DNA of 64,000 nt. It comes from Cohnella hashimotonis (GTDB lineage: Bacteria > Bacillota > Bacilli > Paenibacillales > Paenibacillaceae). The DNA is taken from contig NZ_JAGRPV010000001.1 of assembly GCF_030014955.1 (NCBI RefSeq), forward strand, positions 682,001 to 746,000, in the 5' to 3' direction. Positions 9,324-17,936 of this stretch are shown one piece after another. Position 1 is the stretch's first letter; every line of letters begins with the position of its first letter. The position numbers were made by a program, and so were the translations under genes. The notes under the pieces are model-generated. The model worked only from the letters and a program-made list of their open reading frames with translations. It made no database searches and was not told the origin of the DNA.

Positions 9324-9365
9324 GCGCAGTCACCCTGGTTTCTGCGCCCCGCGCGTATCCGCGGC

Positions 9366-9395
9366 AAAAAGCAGAGACCGCGAGGTCCCTGCTTT
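9366..9395. terminator. Bidirectional terminator between deacetylase and BceB-like gene
   Basis: Hairpin GCAGAGACC - GCGA - GGTCCCTGC with one wobble, flanked by A5 on the left and T3 on the right. On the minus strand it has five U after the stem and ends the bceAB-like transcript. Confidence 0.75.
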
Positions 9396-9412
9396 GCACC
9401 GGCAATCGCTCG

Positions 9413-11359
9413 TCACGCCGGATTCAGAATCCGGTCGTTCGAGTAGACGCATACCGCATAATAGACGAAGTACACGACGATGTACGCGCCCATCGACAGC
9501 AGGATCGGGATCGTGAAGTTCATGCCCACGAGTCCGGCAGTGAATACCTTCATGATCACATAGCCATGAGCGGTGCCAACCGCGAGCGGCAGGACGAAGA
9601 CGAACAGCGTCTGCCAGGCGATCGTCCGCCGCAGCTCCCGGCGGCTGACGCCGAGCTTGCGCAGCACCGCGTACCGCCCTATGTCCGCGTGCGCTTCCGT
9701 CATTTGCTTGAAGTAGATCATGCTGCCCGTAGCCGCGAGGAAGACGAGCCCGAGGAAGCCGACGATGAATAGAAACAGCCCCGACTCTTCCTGCGTACGT
9801 TTGTATTCCTCGTAGAACGTGCTCAGGCGCGCCTCGTCGCGGCCGGCAGCCATCGCGCTTAGCCGGTCGGCGGTCGCGCCCGCCTTCTCTTGGCCTTCGA
9901 CGCTATAGACCTCGAATACCGTAGGTGCTGCCGCCTTCGCGAGCTCGGCCCACGTCCCGTCGTCGACGACCACGAACAAGTCCGGGAACCGCCAGCTCAG
10001 CACGCGGCCTTCCAGCAAATCGACGAACGGCAGCGTCTGCTTTTCGTCTCCAATGCGAAGCTCGAGCGACTGGCCCTCATACTCCGCATACGTCTGATCG
10101 TCCAGCATCGGCCGGATCGCCGCCGCTTCCCCCGAGGCCAGACGGACCGTCTCATGCCGTCCGAGCGCTTCGGATGCCTCGTTATAGGCGCTGGCGGACA
10201 ATACCGATACTGTCTTGCCCGGCTCTGCGTACGAATAGTAGTGAATCGGGATGTCGCGCAGGTTGGTCAAGTCCGCGTCCAATTCAACGACGGGAATCGA
10301 TAGATGCGCGGCGACCGGGTGGTCCTTGTCCGCGTCGATGACGTTCCGAACGGCATCGTCGAACGCGGGACCGGCGGACGCATGCTCGTAGCTGAACGGA
10401 CGGCTCTCGGCGGTGCTGCGCTCCGCGAAGTAGTATTGGATGTATACGATGCTGAAAATGCCGAGGGTGATGCCGCTCAGCAGCGCGATCATCGAAAAGG
10501 TGCGGACATGGCCGCGCACGCGGAACAGCAGCTGGGATACCCCGATCATGGCGGTGCCCCGGTAATAGCGGGCTTTGTTCCTGCGGCAGGCGGCGAGCAG
10601 CGCCGGCACGGCCGCGCGGAACAGCAGCCAGGTGCCGAGCAGGATGCAGACCAGGGCGATGCCCATATTCAGTGCGAACTGCTCCGTGGTATGTATCTCC
10701 TGAAGCGCCGCGATGTAGCCCGCCGCGATCAGCAGCGCGGCAGCGAGCGCAGCCACGACCGAGACGCGCGGCGCGGACTCTCCCTTTTTGTCCGCCCTGA
10801 ACAGCTCGATCAGCGAGAACTTGTAGATGAGCCGATAGCTGTAGAGCGAGGTCGCCAGGACGATAAGCGCGAACACGGCGATCGTGTTCGCCGCCGCTTC
10901 GAGCGAGAGTCCGAAGCCGACGGACGTCGTCGCGTCCGTGCCAAGCAGCCGGACCAGAATCATGCCGAACAGCTTGGACAGCAGCGTGCCGAGGCCGATG
11001 CCAGCGGCCAACACGACGGCGCCCAGGATCAGATTTTCGTAGAGCAGCATTTGTCCGATCGTTTTGCGCCGAACGCCGAGCAGCGCGTACAGCCCGATTT
11101 CCTTTTTGCGGTTGCGCGTGAAGAAGGCGTTGGAGTAGCCGATGAATACGGCTGCGAACAAGGCCAGCACGACCGACGAGCCCATGAATACCGTGCGGAG
11201 GTTTTGCGAGGAAGCCATCCCGGCCTCGATGTCTTTGCTGTACTGAAGGCTGACGAACGTATAATAAATGACGACGCTGACCAGCATCGAGACAAAATAA
11301 ATTGCGTAGTTCCGGGCGTTGCCTCTCATGTTTTTCTTGGCCAATTCCCATGGCGTCAT
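9413..11359 (-). CDS. BceB-like ABC transporter permease (FtsX family)
   Basis: 648 aa. The start is the ATG complementary to 11357-11359 (MTPWELAKKNMRGN), behind GGAAAGGAGAGG; the frame is open further upstream without a ribosome site. The layout is that of Bce-type permeases: an FtsX block of membrane helices at both ends, about ten helices in all, and one large extracellular domain (about 290-490) between helices 7 and 8, which in BceB senses bacitracin-like peptides. It forms the transporter with the ATPase encoded 34 bp upstream. The target antibiotic cannot be told from sequence. Confidence 0.9.
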   Translation of the reverse strand: MTPWELAKKNMRGNARNYAIYFVSMLVSVVIYYTFVSLQYSKDIEAGMASSQNLRTVFMGSSVVLALFAAVFIGYSNAFFTRNRKKEIGLYALLGVRRKTIGQMLLYENLILGAVVLAAGIGLGTLLSKLFGMILVRLLGTDATTSVGFGLSLEAAANTIAVFALIVLATSLYSYRLIYKFSLIELFRADKKGESAPRVSVVAALAAALLIAAGYIAALQEIHTTEQFALNMGIALVCILLGTWLLFRAAVPALLAACRRNKARYYRGTAMIGVSQLLFRVRGHVRTFSMIALLSGITLGIFSIVYIQYYFAERSTAESRPFSYEHASAGPAFDDAVRNVIDADKDHPVAAHLSIPVVELDADLTNLRDIPIHYYSYAEPGKTVSVLSASAYNEASEALGRHETVRLASGEAAAIRPMLDDQTYAEYEGQSLELRIGDEKQTLPFVDLLEGRVLSWRFPDLFVVVDDGTWAELAKAAAPTVFEVYSVEGQEKAGATADRLSAMAAGRDEARLSTFYEEYKRTQEESGLFLFIVGFLGLVFLAATGSMIYFKQMTEAHADIGRYAVLRKLGVSRRELRRTIAWQTLFVFVLPLAVGTAHGYVIMKVFTAGLVGMNFTIPILLSMGAYIVVYFVYYAVCVYSNDRILNPA

Positions 11360-11393
11360 GGCGAGCCTCTCCTTTCCGCGACCGGGCGGCGAA

Positions 11394-12161
11394 TCATCCG
11401 ACGACCGGCGCGCCGCTGCCGAGGACCGACAGCACGTCCATGATTTTTTTAAAAAATAGCGGCCGCGCCGTCTCGCCTCTGCCGACCTCGGTGAAGACAC
11501 TGCCGTCCTTGATGAACAGCACGCGGGAGCAATAGCTGGCGGCGAACGGATCGTGCGTGACCATGAGGATGGTCGCGCGCTCGCGCATGTTCAGCTCCTG
11601 CAGGCACTCTAGCAGGTCCGTGGCGGACTTCGAATCGAGCGCGCCGGTAGGTTCGTCGGCCAGCACGAGGCTTGGCTTCGCCACGATCGCGCGGGAGGCG
11701 GCCGTGCGCTGCTTTTGCCCGCCGGAGATCTGGTACGGGTACTTGTCGAGAATGTCCCGGATGCCGAAGCGCTCGGCGATCTCAAGCGCGCGGCGCTCGA
11801 GCTCCCCGAGGTCGGCGCGCGCCAGCGCCAGCGGCAGGACGATGTTCTCCCGGACCGTCAACGTATCGAGCAAATTGAAGTCCTGGAAAATGAATCCGAG
11901 CCGGTCCCTGCGGAATGCCGACATGCGGGCCTCGTCCATATTCAGAATGCTGACGCCGTCGACCTCGATCTCGCCCGAGGTCGGTCTATCAATCGTCGAC
12001 AGCAGGTTCAGCAGGGTCGACTTGCCCGAGCCGGACGGCCCCATGATGCCGACGAACTCGCCTTCCGCGACGGTCAGGTCGATATGCTGCAGCGCAGTGA
12101 ACAGATTGCCTCTAGCGCCGTAAGTCTTTTGCACGTTTCTCGCTTCCACGATCGGTTTCAT
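11394..12161 (-). CDS. BceA-like ABC transporter ATP-binding protein
   Basis: 255 aa. Start at 12161 behind ATGGAGGAAT. Walker A GPSGSGKST (41-49), Q-loop FIFQDFNLLDTLTVRENI, signature ISGGQKQRTAASRAI, Walker B LVLADEPTGALDSKS. This is the LolD/MacB-like type that works with FtsX-family permeases. Together with the downstream BceB-like protein it would form a peptide-antibiotic resistance and sensing transporter that signals to the divergent histidine kinase. Confidence 0.93.
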   Translation of the reverse strand: MKPIVEARNVQKTYGARGNLFTALQHIDLTVAEGEFVGIMGPSGSGKSTLLNLLSTIDRPTSGEIEVDGVSILNMDEARMSAFRRDRLGFIFQDFNLLDTLTVRENIVLPLALARADLGELERRALEIAERFGIRDILDKYPYQISGGQKQRTAASRAIVAKPSLVLADEPTGALDSKSATDLLECLQELNMRERATILMVTHDPFAASYCSRVLFIKDGSVFTEVGRGETARPLFFKKIMDVLSVLGSGAPVVG

Positions 12162-12210
12162 CTACTATTCCTCCATCCCGGCCTTCAAGCGTATCCGGCC
12201 TGCGATACTT

Positions 12211-12237
12211 ATTGTACAGGATCCCTTATACGTTCAA
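12211..12237 (-). promoter_or_regulatory. Candidate promoter of bceAB-like operon
   Basis: Read on the minus strand: TTGAAC (12237-12232), a short 15-bp spacer, TACAAT (12216-12211). The non-optimal spacing fits a promoter that needs an activator; a BceR-type box lies upstream. Confidence 0.5.
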
Positions 12238-12260
12238 CCGAACAGCCGGGGCGCCCAACC

Positions 12261-12274
12261 TAACAAAATTGTCA
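12261..12274. promoter_or_regulatory. BceR-type operator
   Basis: TAACA-AAAT-TGTCA matches the TNACA-N4-TGTAA inverted repeat known for BceR-like regulators at 9 of 10 defined positions. It lies about 60 bp upstream of the expected bceAB transcription start, as in the Bacillus systems. Confidence 0.65.
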
Positions 12275-12355
12275 CATAGGGCGTGTTGCGCGGGGCCGGC
12301 GGGGATGGTATGAATGACTCATGCGAAAAGGCGAGCGGCCTGAGGAGGCATGGGT

Positions 12356-13033
12356 ATGAGCATGAAAATCATGATCGTCGAGGACGATACCACGATCCGG
12401 GAGCTGATCGCGGAAGCGCTCGGCAAGTGGGGCTTCGAGACCTGTCTCGCGGAAGACTTCGGCCAGGTGCTGGCGGCATTCGTCCGGGAGTCGCCGCATC
12501 TGGTGCTGATGGACATCAACTTGCCCTCGTTCGACGGCTTCTACTGGTGCGGCCGAATCCGGGAGATATCGAAGGTGCCCATCCTTTTTCTCTCTTCTAG
12601 GGACACGCCGATGGACATGGTCATGTCCATGAACATGGGCGGAGACGACTTCGTGCAGAAGCCGTTTCATATGGACGTGCTCGTGGCGAAGATCCAGGCC
12701 CTGCTGAGGCGGACGTATACCTATCTCGATGCGCCCGCCAGCGTCATCGAGCATGACGGCGTCATGCTCGACCTCAAGGACGGGACGGTCGTGCGGGGCG
12801 ACAGCCGGGCGGAGCTGACCAAGACCGAATTCGCGATCCTGAGCCTCCTCATGCGGAACAAGGGCGCTATCGTCAGCCGCACGAAGATCATGCGCGCGCT
12901 CTGGGAAGACGAGAGCTTCGTGGACGAGAACACGCTGACCGTCAACATCGGACGGCTGCGGCGGAAGCTGGCGGAGCTCGGCCGGGAGGATTTCATCGCG
13001 ACGCGCAAAGGACAGGGGTACATCGTGCCATGA
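12356..13033 (+). CDS. BceR-like response regulator (OmpR family)
   Basis: 225 aa. The ATG at 12356 is preferred because GAGGAGG ends 7 nt before it; the ATG at 12350 is too close. Receiver domain with acidic pocket EDD (9-11) and phospho-acceptor D53 in LMDINLPSFDGFYWC, then LFLSSRDTPMDMVMSMNMGGDDFVQKPFH, which closely follows BceR, and a C-terminal winged helix. It overlaps the kinase gene by 4 bp and should activate the divergent bceAB-like operon through the box at 12261-12274. Confidence 0.93.
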   Translation: MSMKIMIVEDDTTIRELIAEALGKWGFETCLAEDFGQVLAAFVRESPHLVLMDINLPSFDGFYWCGRIREISKVPILFLSSRDTPMDMVMSMNMGGDDFVQKPFHMDVLVAKIQALLRRTYTYLDAPASVIEHDGVMLDLKDGTVVRGDSRAELTKTEFAILSLLMRNKGAIVSRTKIMRALWEDESFVDENTLTVNIGRLRRKLAELGREDFIATRKGQGYIVP

Positions 13034-14049
13034 CATTCGCCGATTATGCCAGAGACAAAGCGCCGTTTTTTGCGTTCGCGGCAGGCCTGACGGCATTCGT
13101 CGCCTTGATGATGTCGGTCAGCAGCGTCGATTCGGGCACCATTCTGTATACGGTTTCCGCCTGCGTCGTATTTACGATCGTATATGCGTGCGCGGGTTAT
13201 ATGTACCGGAGAGGGTTCTACCGGGAGATTGAGCTGAGTATGGACGCCAGGGACGTCAAGGTCGACCATCTGCCGAAGCCGCAGACGCGGGGGCAAGCCC
13301 GGCTGCTGGCCTTCGTCCGGCGTCGCCAGGACGAGCACGAGGAACGGCTGAGCAGTCTGCGGGCCGAGATTCGCGAGCATCAGGACTTCGTCATGTCCTG
13401 GATTCACGAGGTGAAGCTGCCGATCGCAGCCGTGCGGCTGCTCCTTGAGCGGGAAGAGGCGCTGTCCGAGCCGCTCGCGGACAAGCTGGAGGACGAGGTC
13501 GCCAAGATCGACAGCTACGTAGAGCAGGCGTTGTATTTTTCGCGCATCGATTCCTTTTCCAGAGACTACTTCATCGCCGAGCTGCCGCTGCAGACGGTCG
13601 TCAAGGCGAGCGTGCGCAAATACGCCAAGCTGTTCATCAACAAACGGATCGCCTTCGAGATTCAGGAGGGGGAGCTCCGCGCGCACAGCGACGGCAAGTG
13701 GCTTGCCTTTATCGTCGAGCAGATCATGGCGAACGCGCTGAAGTATACGCCGGAGCAGGGCCGGATCGCGGCGGGCTGGGAGGAGGACGCGGCGGAGAAG
13801 CGGCTGTGGATCGAAGATAACGGGATCGGGATTCCACCGGAAGAGCTGGGCCGCGTCTTCGACAAAGGCTTCACGGGGACGAACGGCCGAAGTCACGCCA
13901 AGTCCACGGGGCTTGGCCTCTACCTGGCGCGGCAGATGGCGCTCAAGCTCGGGCATCGGCTTTCCGTCCGTTCCGAGCCGGGCGCGGGCACGCGGCTTAC
14001 GATTCATTTTCCGAAATTCAGATCGTACATGGATGTAGGTCGCCACTGA
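13030..14049 (+). CDS. BceS-like intramembrane-sensing histidine kinase
   Basis: 339 aa. ATG at 13030 overlaps the regulator stop (ATGA). Two membrane helices (about 12-30 and 38-57) separated by only a few residues, so there is no extracellular sensor domain; this is the intramembrane-sensing type that depends on its ABC transporter for input. H-box FVMSWIHEVKLP with H126, N-box EQIMANALKYTPEQG, and G boxes IEDNGIGIPPEE and STGLGLYLA. Partner of the response regulator upstream. Confidence 0.93.
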   Translation: MTFADYARDKAPFFAFAAGLTAFVALMMSVSSVDSGTILYTVSACVVFTIVYACAGYMYRRGFYREIELSMDARDVKVDHLPKPQTRGQARLLAFVRRRQDEHEERLSSLRAEIREHQDFVMSWIHEVKLPIAAVRLLLEREEALSEPLADKLEDEVAKIDSYVEQALYFSRIDSFSRDYFIAELPLQTVVKASVRKYAKLFINKRIAFEIQEGELRAHSDGKWLAFIVEQIMANALKYTPEQGRIAAGWEEDAAEKRLWIEDNGIGIPPEELGRVFDKGFTGTNGRSHAKSTGLGLYLARQMALKLGHRLSVRSEPGAGTRLTIHFPKFRSYMDVGRH

Positions 14050-14135
14050 GACAAACTTGCCCTTGCGCAAGGACGCGAATAGGCGTTTACTAGGTGGAGG
14101 AAGTGCGAGGCATCTAGAGGAGGAGGATCGGCACC

Positions 14136-15344
14136 GTGAACCAACATACTGATATCGTCGCATTCGTCCGGCAGGGGGCGGAGGCGAGAGGCATTCGACT
14201 GTCCGAAGTCGCGTTTCCGGACGAGATCGTCCTGGCGCCGGGCGCGGCCGCGCGACTGCCGGTTTACCTGAAGGGAAAGGGCCATCGTCGCGTGCTGCTG
14301 GTCGGCGATCCGATCACGATGGCTGCGGCGAAAGGAGACGGGCTGGCCGAGGCGCTCCGCGGGCTGGGGATCGTCGCCGAGACGACGCTCGTGAAGCCGA
14401 ACGCTGCGGGCGACGTCGTGGCGGACGAGGCATCGGTCGTGCAAACGCTGCTGGATATCCAAAAGCACGGAGCGGACGTCGCCGTAGCGATCGGCGCGGG
14501 CACGCTGCACGATATCGTACGGTACGCGGCATTTTCGGCGGGACTGCCCTTCGTCTCTGTGCCAACGGCGCCGTCCGTCGACGGCTTCACCTCGAAGGGT
14601 GCGCCGCTCCTCATTCGTGGCGACAAGATCACCGTGGCGGCGATCGGGCCGTCGGCGATCTTTGCCGATACGGACGTTTTGTCGCGGGCGCCTGCCTTGA
14701 TGGTAGCGGCCGGGTTTGGAGACATGCTCGGCAAATACACGTCCCTGTTCGACTGGAAGGTCGGGCATGCAATCGGCGAAGAGGACTATGATTCGTATGT
14801 CGCAGCGCTCACGGCCGGCGCGCTCGCGGAATGCGTCGCGAACGTCGAAGCAATCGGCGAGCGGACGCCGGAGGGGATCGAGACGCTGATGCGCGCACTA
14901 ATCGTGTCGGGCCTCGCGATGCTGATCTTCGGTCAGTCCCATTCCGCATCCGGCGCCGAGCACCATTTATCGCATTATTGGGAAATGGAGCTGCTGCGGA
15001 CGGGGCGGCGGCAAGTGCTCCACGGAGCGAAGGTGGGAGCGGCATGCGCCGTCATTGCCGAGCATTACCGTCATTGGCTGGGCCTGGCCGCAGCGGATGA
15101 CGCCTTTGAGGCTGCTGCTGCGCTAAACGCTCGGCTGGGCGACCGGCTGCCTGAGATTGCCGCTTGGCTCGGCGAGATCCCGACCGCATCGCGGATTCGC
15201 GAGCTGCTGCAGATCGCCGGCGGACCCGACTTGCCGGAGGCGCTCGGCATCGGTGCCGAGCTTGTCGCCCGTTCGCTTCGCGAAGCCGATGAGATCCGCC
15301 CGGGACGCAAGACGCTGCTGCGTTTCATCAACGGCAGATCATAA
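14136..15344 (+). CDS. araM: sn-Glycerol-1-phosphate dehydrogenase (AraM/EgsA family)
   Basis: 402 aa. GTG start at 14136 behind AGGAGGAGG. Iron-alcohol-dehydrogenase-like fold: nucleotide-binding region RRVLLVGDPITMAAA, GAGTLHDIVRYAAFSAGLPFVSVPTAPSVDGFTSKGAPL, and metal-ligand segments AAGFGDMLGKY and SGAEHHLSHYWEM. AraM of Bacillus reduces dihydroxyacetone phosphate to sn-glycerol-1-phosphate, the start of an archaeal-type heptaprenylglyceryl phosphate pathway. In B. subtilis it lies in the arabinose operon; here it stands alone after the bceRS-like genes with an imperfect terminator downstream. Confidence 0.9.
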   Translation: MNQHTDIVAFVRQGAEARGIRLSEVAFPDEIVLAPGAAARLPVYLKGKGHRRVLLVGDPITMAAAKGDGLAEALRGLGIVAETTLVKPNAAGDVVADEASVVQTLLDIQKHGADVAVAIGAGTLHDIVRYAAFSAGLPFVSVPTAPSVDGFTSKGAPLLIRGDKITVAAIGPSAIFADTDVLSRAPALMVAAGFGDMLGKYTSLFDWKVGHAIGEEDYDSYVAALTAGALAECVANVEAIGERTPEGIETLMRALIVSGLAMLIFGQSHSASGAEHHLSHYWEMELLRTGRRQVLHGAKVGAACAVIAEHYRHWLGLAAADDAFEAAAALNARLGDRLPEIAAWLGEIPTASRIRELLQIAGGPDLPEALGIGAELVARSLREADEIRPGRKTLLRFINGRS

Positions 15345-15391
15345 AAAGGCTCGTTCCAACGTCGCATACAGGCGTAGGAGCGGCCTTTTTT
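15345..15391 (+). terminator. Terminator after araM
   Basis: AAAAAGGCTCGTTCC and GGAGCGGCCTTTTTTT form an imperfect stem followed by seven T. Confidence 0.6.
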
Positions 15392-15498
15392 TCATGGATT
15401 GGCCTTCAATGCCCCGCGAACCGGCCGCCGCGCCGCGAGTAACGCTCACCGACGCAACTTTGCCCGCAAACCCGCTGCCGCTCTGCCCTCCAGTCTCC

Positions 15499-16395
15499 TC
15501 ACTCCCCGAGGTATGTACGAACGTATTGCCGAGGCGATACCCCTTCCGCCTGCTTAAACGCTTTGCTGAACGCATACACGCTCCCGTACCCGACCTCCTC
15601 CGCGATCGAGGTCAGCGAACGCCGCCCGTAGATCATGAAGCCCTTCGCCTTCTCGATCCGCTGCCGGATCTGGTATTGCTGCGGCGACAACCCGAACTTT
15701 TCCTTAAACAACCGCGAGAAGTGGAACACGCTCAGGCAGGCCAGCTTGGACAGCTCCTCCAGACTGACCGTCCGGTTGTAATGCTCAATAATAAAGCTGA
15801 CGGCTTGCTCCAGCGTTTTCTCGTGCAAGCTTAAGTGCGCCTTGTGCTGCGCTTCCAGCCCGGTCAGCAAGAGGTGAAGTACATGCAGAACGAGCGATTT
15901 TTGCAAGATGATAAACGCTTCGTCTCTCCGGTCTGAGGCGTGGATCAGCCTCATCAGCAGCCGAAGGATCTCTCCATGACCGCCGATGCGGATGATATCG
16001 GGCATGCCAAGTACGCTTCCCAGGTGATCGGGTCGGACGAGCCGAAGTTCGGCCTCTGAGCATTCCGCGCGCGTCTTGAAGTTGACGGGGACATCCGCGA
16101 ACGATGCATCGTCCATGACGTCGAAGTGGATATGCGGCATCCAGCATTCGCCCGAAGAGCCGACAAATTCGTGCTCGACGCCAGGCTTCAGCAGCAGAAT
16201 GTCGCCGGGGATGAGCGTGTGCATCCGATCCTCGATTCGCAGCCGCAGCTCGCCTTTTTCTAAATAGAGCAATTCGTAGTCGAAAATCATGCGCGGCTTG
16301 AGCTTCATGCCGACGGCGCGATGGTTCCAGGCACGGCGAACGTTGGGAGACATCTGTCTCAGCAGCTCGCGCACGGTGTCGGGTGAAGCAGTCAT
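15499..16395 (-). CDS. AraC family transcriptional regulator
   Basis: 298 aa. Start complementary to 16393-16395 (MTASPDTVREL) behind AGGAGGAAA. N-terminal cupin-like sensing domain (about 20-140, with GDILLLKPGVEHEF) and C-terminal double helix-turn-helix (about 200-298, LSVFHFSRLFKEKFGLSPQQYQIRQRIEKAKGFM and GYGSVYAFSKAFKQAEGVSPRQY). It is divergent from the GH172 gene and most likely controls it in response to a carbohydrate. Confidence 0.92.
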   Translation of the reverse strand: MTASPDTVRELLRQMSPNVRRAWNHRAVGMKLKPRMIFDYELLYLEKGELRLRIEDRMHTLIPGDILLLKPGVEHEFVGSSGECWMPHIHFDVMDDASFADVPVNFKTRAECSEAELRLVRPDHLGSVLGMPDIIRIGGHGEILRLLMRLIHASDRRDEAFIILQKSLVLHVLHLLLTGLEAQHKAHLSLHEKTLEQAVSFIIEHYNRTVSLEELSKLACLSVFHFSRLFKEKFGLSPQQYQIRQRIEKAKGFMIYGRRSLTSIAEEVGYGSVYAFSKAFKQAEGVSPRQYVRTYLGE

Positions 16396-16517
16396 GATTT
16401 TTCCTCCTCGATTAAAAAGCAAGATCGGTTAAATAATCACAATCCGCAATAAGGAACATTTCCCGATGGTTTGCTAAAATCATTGCTGCAAGCGCATTCA
16501 CATTTAGCAATCTTTAT

Positions 16518-16523
16518 TATAAT
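16518..16523 (+). promoter_or_regulatory. -10 element of GH172 gene, probably AraC-activated
   Basis: Perfect TATAAT with no acceptable -35 at 16-18 bp upstream, as expected for a promoter needing the divergent AraC regulator. Its position 60 bp before the TTG at 16582 excludes start codons upstream. Confidence 0.5.
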
Positions 16524-16581
16524 CCCGCACGTCGATCCAGGCTACGGCTTGCGCGTGTCGATTGAGAAGGAGCTGGCTGAA

Positions 16582-17664
16582 TTGAGCGGATTTAACGGAC
16601 TGAACCTGGGGTTGGGCAATCTGGCGAGGCTGTCGGACGCAAAGACGAGATCGATCAGCGCCGAGAACTTTACGGGCGGCAAAGGACAGGGGGCCATGGC
16701 GGCGGAAGGGACGGGCGCTAATTGCGCGCGCGAGCTCGGCGTCGGCTGGAAGGTGTCGCCTTCCGTAGAAATCGAGCCGAATGAGACCTTCGTCATGGGC
16801 GAGATCGAAGGGCCCGGGGCTATCCAGCATATTTGGATGACAAACGCGCCGCACCAGTGGCGCAACATGATTTTGCGCTTCTATTGGGACGGCGAGGCGT
16901 CGCCTTCGGTCGAGGTGCCGATGTGCGACTTTTTCTGCAATGGCTGGCAGGAGCGCGCGGACGTCAATTCGCTGCCGATCGCCGTCAATCCGGCGGGCGG
17001 CTTCAACAGCTACTGGCAGATGCCTTTTCGCCGATCCGCACGCATCACGATGGAGAACCGCAATCCGGAAAAGGCCGTGCTCTACTACCAAATCGACTAT
17101 ACGCTAACCGAGGTGCCGGAGGACGCGGCATACTTCCATGCGCAATGGCGGCGCAGCAGCCCGGTCGCATACCAGGACGTGCACACAATCCTGGACGGAG
17201 TCCGCGGTAAAGGCCACTACGTCGGCGTCTACTTGGCGTGGCAGGTGAACAACACGGGCTGGTGGGGCGAAGGCGAGATCAAGTTCTATATGGATGGGGA
17301 CAAGGAGCACCCGACGATCTGCGGCACGGGGACCGAGGATTACTTCGGCGGCGCCTGGAATTGGGAGCAGCCGCAGGGGACATATCGGACGTATTCGACC
17401 GCGTACATGGGCATGCACCAGGTCATCAAGCCTGACGGATTGTACCGCAGCCAGCAGCGCTTCGGCATGTACAGGTGGCATGTGATGGATCCGATCCGCT
17501 TCGACAGCGACTTGCGGGTGACGATCCAGGACCTGGGCTGGCGCTCGGGCGGCCGGTATTTGCCGCAGCAGAGCGATATCGCGTCGACAGCGTTCTGGTA
17601 CCAGTCCGAACCGCACGCGCCGCACCCGACGCTGCCGGACAACGATGCGCGGGAGGTCATCTAG
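16582..17664 (+). CDS. DUF2961 / GH172-type glycoside hydrolase
   Basis: 360 aa from the TTG at 16582, chosen for AAGGAG at 9-nt spacing and a -10 box at 16518; the open frame begins at 16471. The product starts MSGFNGLNLGLGNLARLSDAK and shows DUF2961 segments: SAENFTGGKGQGAMA, GAIQHIWMTN, DFFCNGW, NPAGGFNSYWQMPFR and ICGTGTEDYFGGAWNW. GH172 enzymes (difructose dianhydride I synthase/hydrolase, arabinofuranosidases) share this fold and act as oligomers. There is no signal peptide, so it is probably cytoplasmic. Substrate is unknown. Confidence 0.87.
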   Translation: MSGFNGLNLGLGNLARLSDAKTRSISAENFTGGKGQGAMAAEGTGANCARELGVGWKVSPSVEIEPNETFVMGEIEGPGAIQHIWMTNAPHQWRNMILRFYWDGEASPSVEVPMCDFFCNGWQERADVNSLPIAVNPAGGFNSYWQMPFRRSARITMENRNPEKAVLYYQIDYTLTEVPEDAAYFHAQWRRSSPVAYQDVHTILDGVRGKGHYVGVYLAWQVNNTGWWGEGEIKFYMDGDKEHPTICGTGTEDYFGGAWNWEQPQGTYRTYSTAYMGMHQVIKPDGLYRSQQRFGMYRWHVMDPIRFDSDLRVTIQDLGWRSGGRYLPQQSDIASTAFWYQSEPHAPHPTLPDNDAREVI

Positions 17665-17766
17665 CGGAATGCAGGAAGCGCGGGGGGGCGGGGAACGGAG
17701 GACGGATTGGTTCTATATTTTAAGCGCTGCCGGGCTCCGTTACGCGGGGACCCGCATGCAGACGAT

Positions 17767-17865
17767 GAAATAGCGATGTGCCAACGTCTTTTTCGGGCGG
17801 AAGCGGTGGTTCGGCGCGAAATAGTAGCCTGCAGCGCGAATAACGATATGCGGTGCGTCTTATTC
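17767..17865. repeat. Degenerate 51-bp-spaced dyad repeats (family B)
   Basis: Elements start at 17767 (GAAATAGCGATG), 17818 (GAAATAGTAGCC) and 17838 (GAATAACGATAT, closing with CTTATTC at 17859-17865). The first two are 51 bp apart and the third follows 20 bp later. The 33692-33790 locus has the same 51 + 22 layout. The rest of the 17665-17877 gap shows nothing else. Confidence 0.5.
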
Positions 17866-17877
17866 GAGCGAACCCAA

Positions 17878-17931
17878 AGAGCGGCACGCCGTCCAACCGG
17901 ATCCGGAATCCGGCGGACGGCGTGCCGCTCT
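17878..17931 (-). terminator. Long hairpin after SDR gene
   Basis: Perfect 17-bp arms at 17878-17894 and 17915-17931 begin 6 bp downstream of the SDR stop; the loop contains a CCGGATCCGG palindrome. The U-tract on the minus strand is short (TTT), so it may also act as a transcript stabiliser. Confidence 0.65.
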
Positions 17932-17936
17932 TGACG

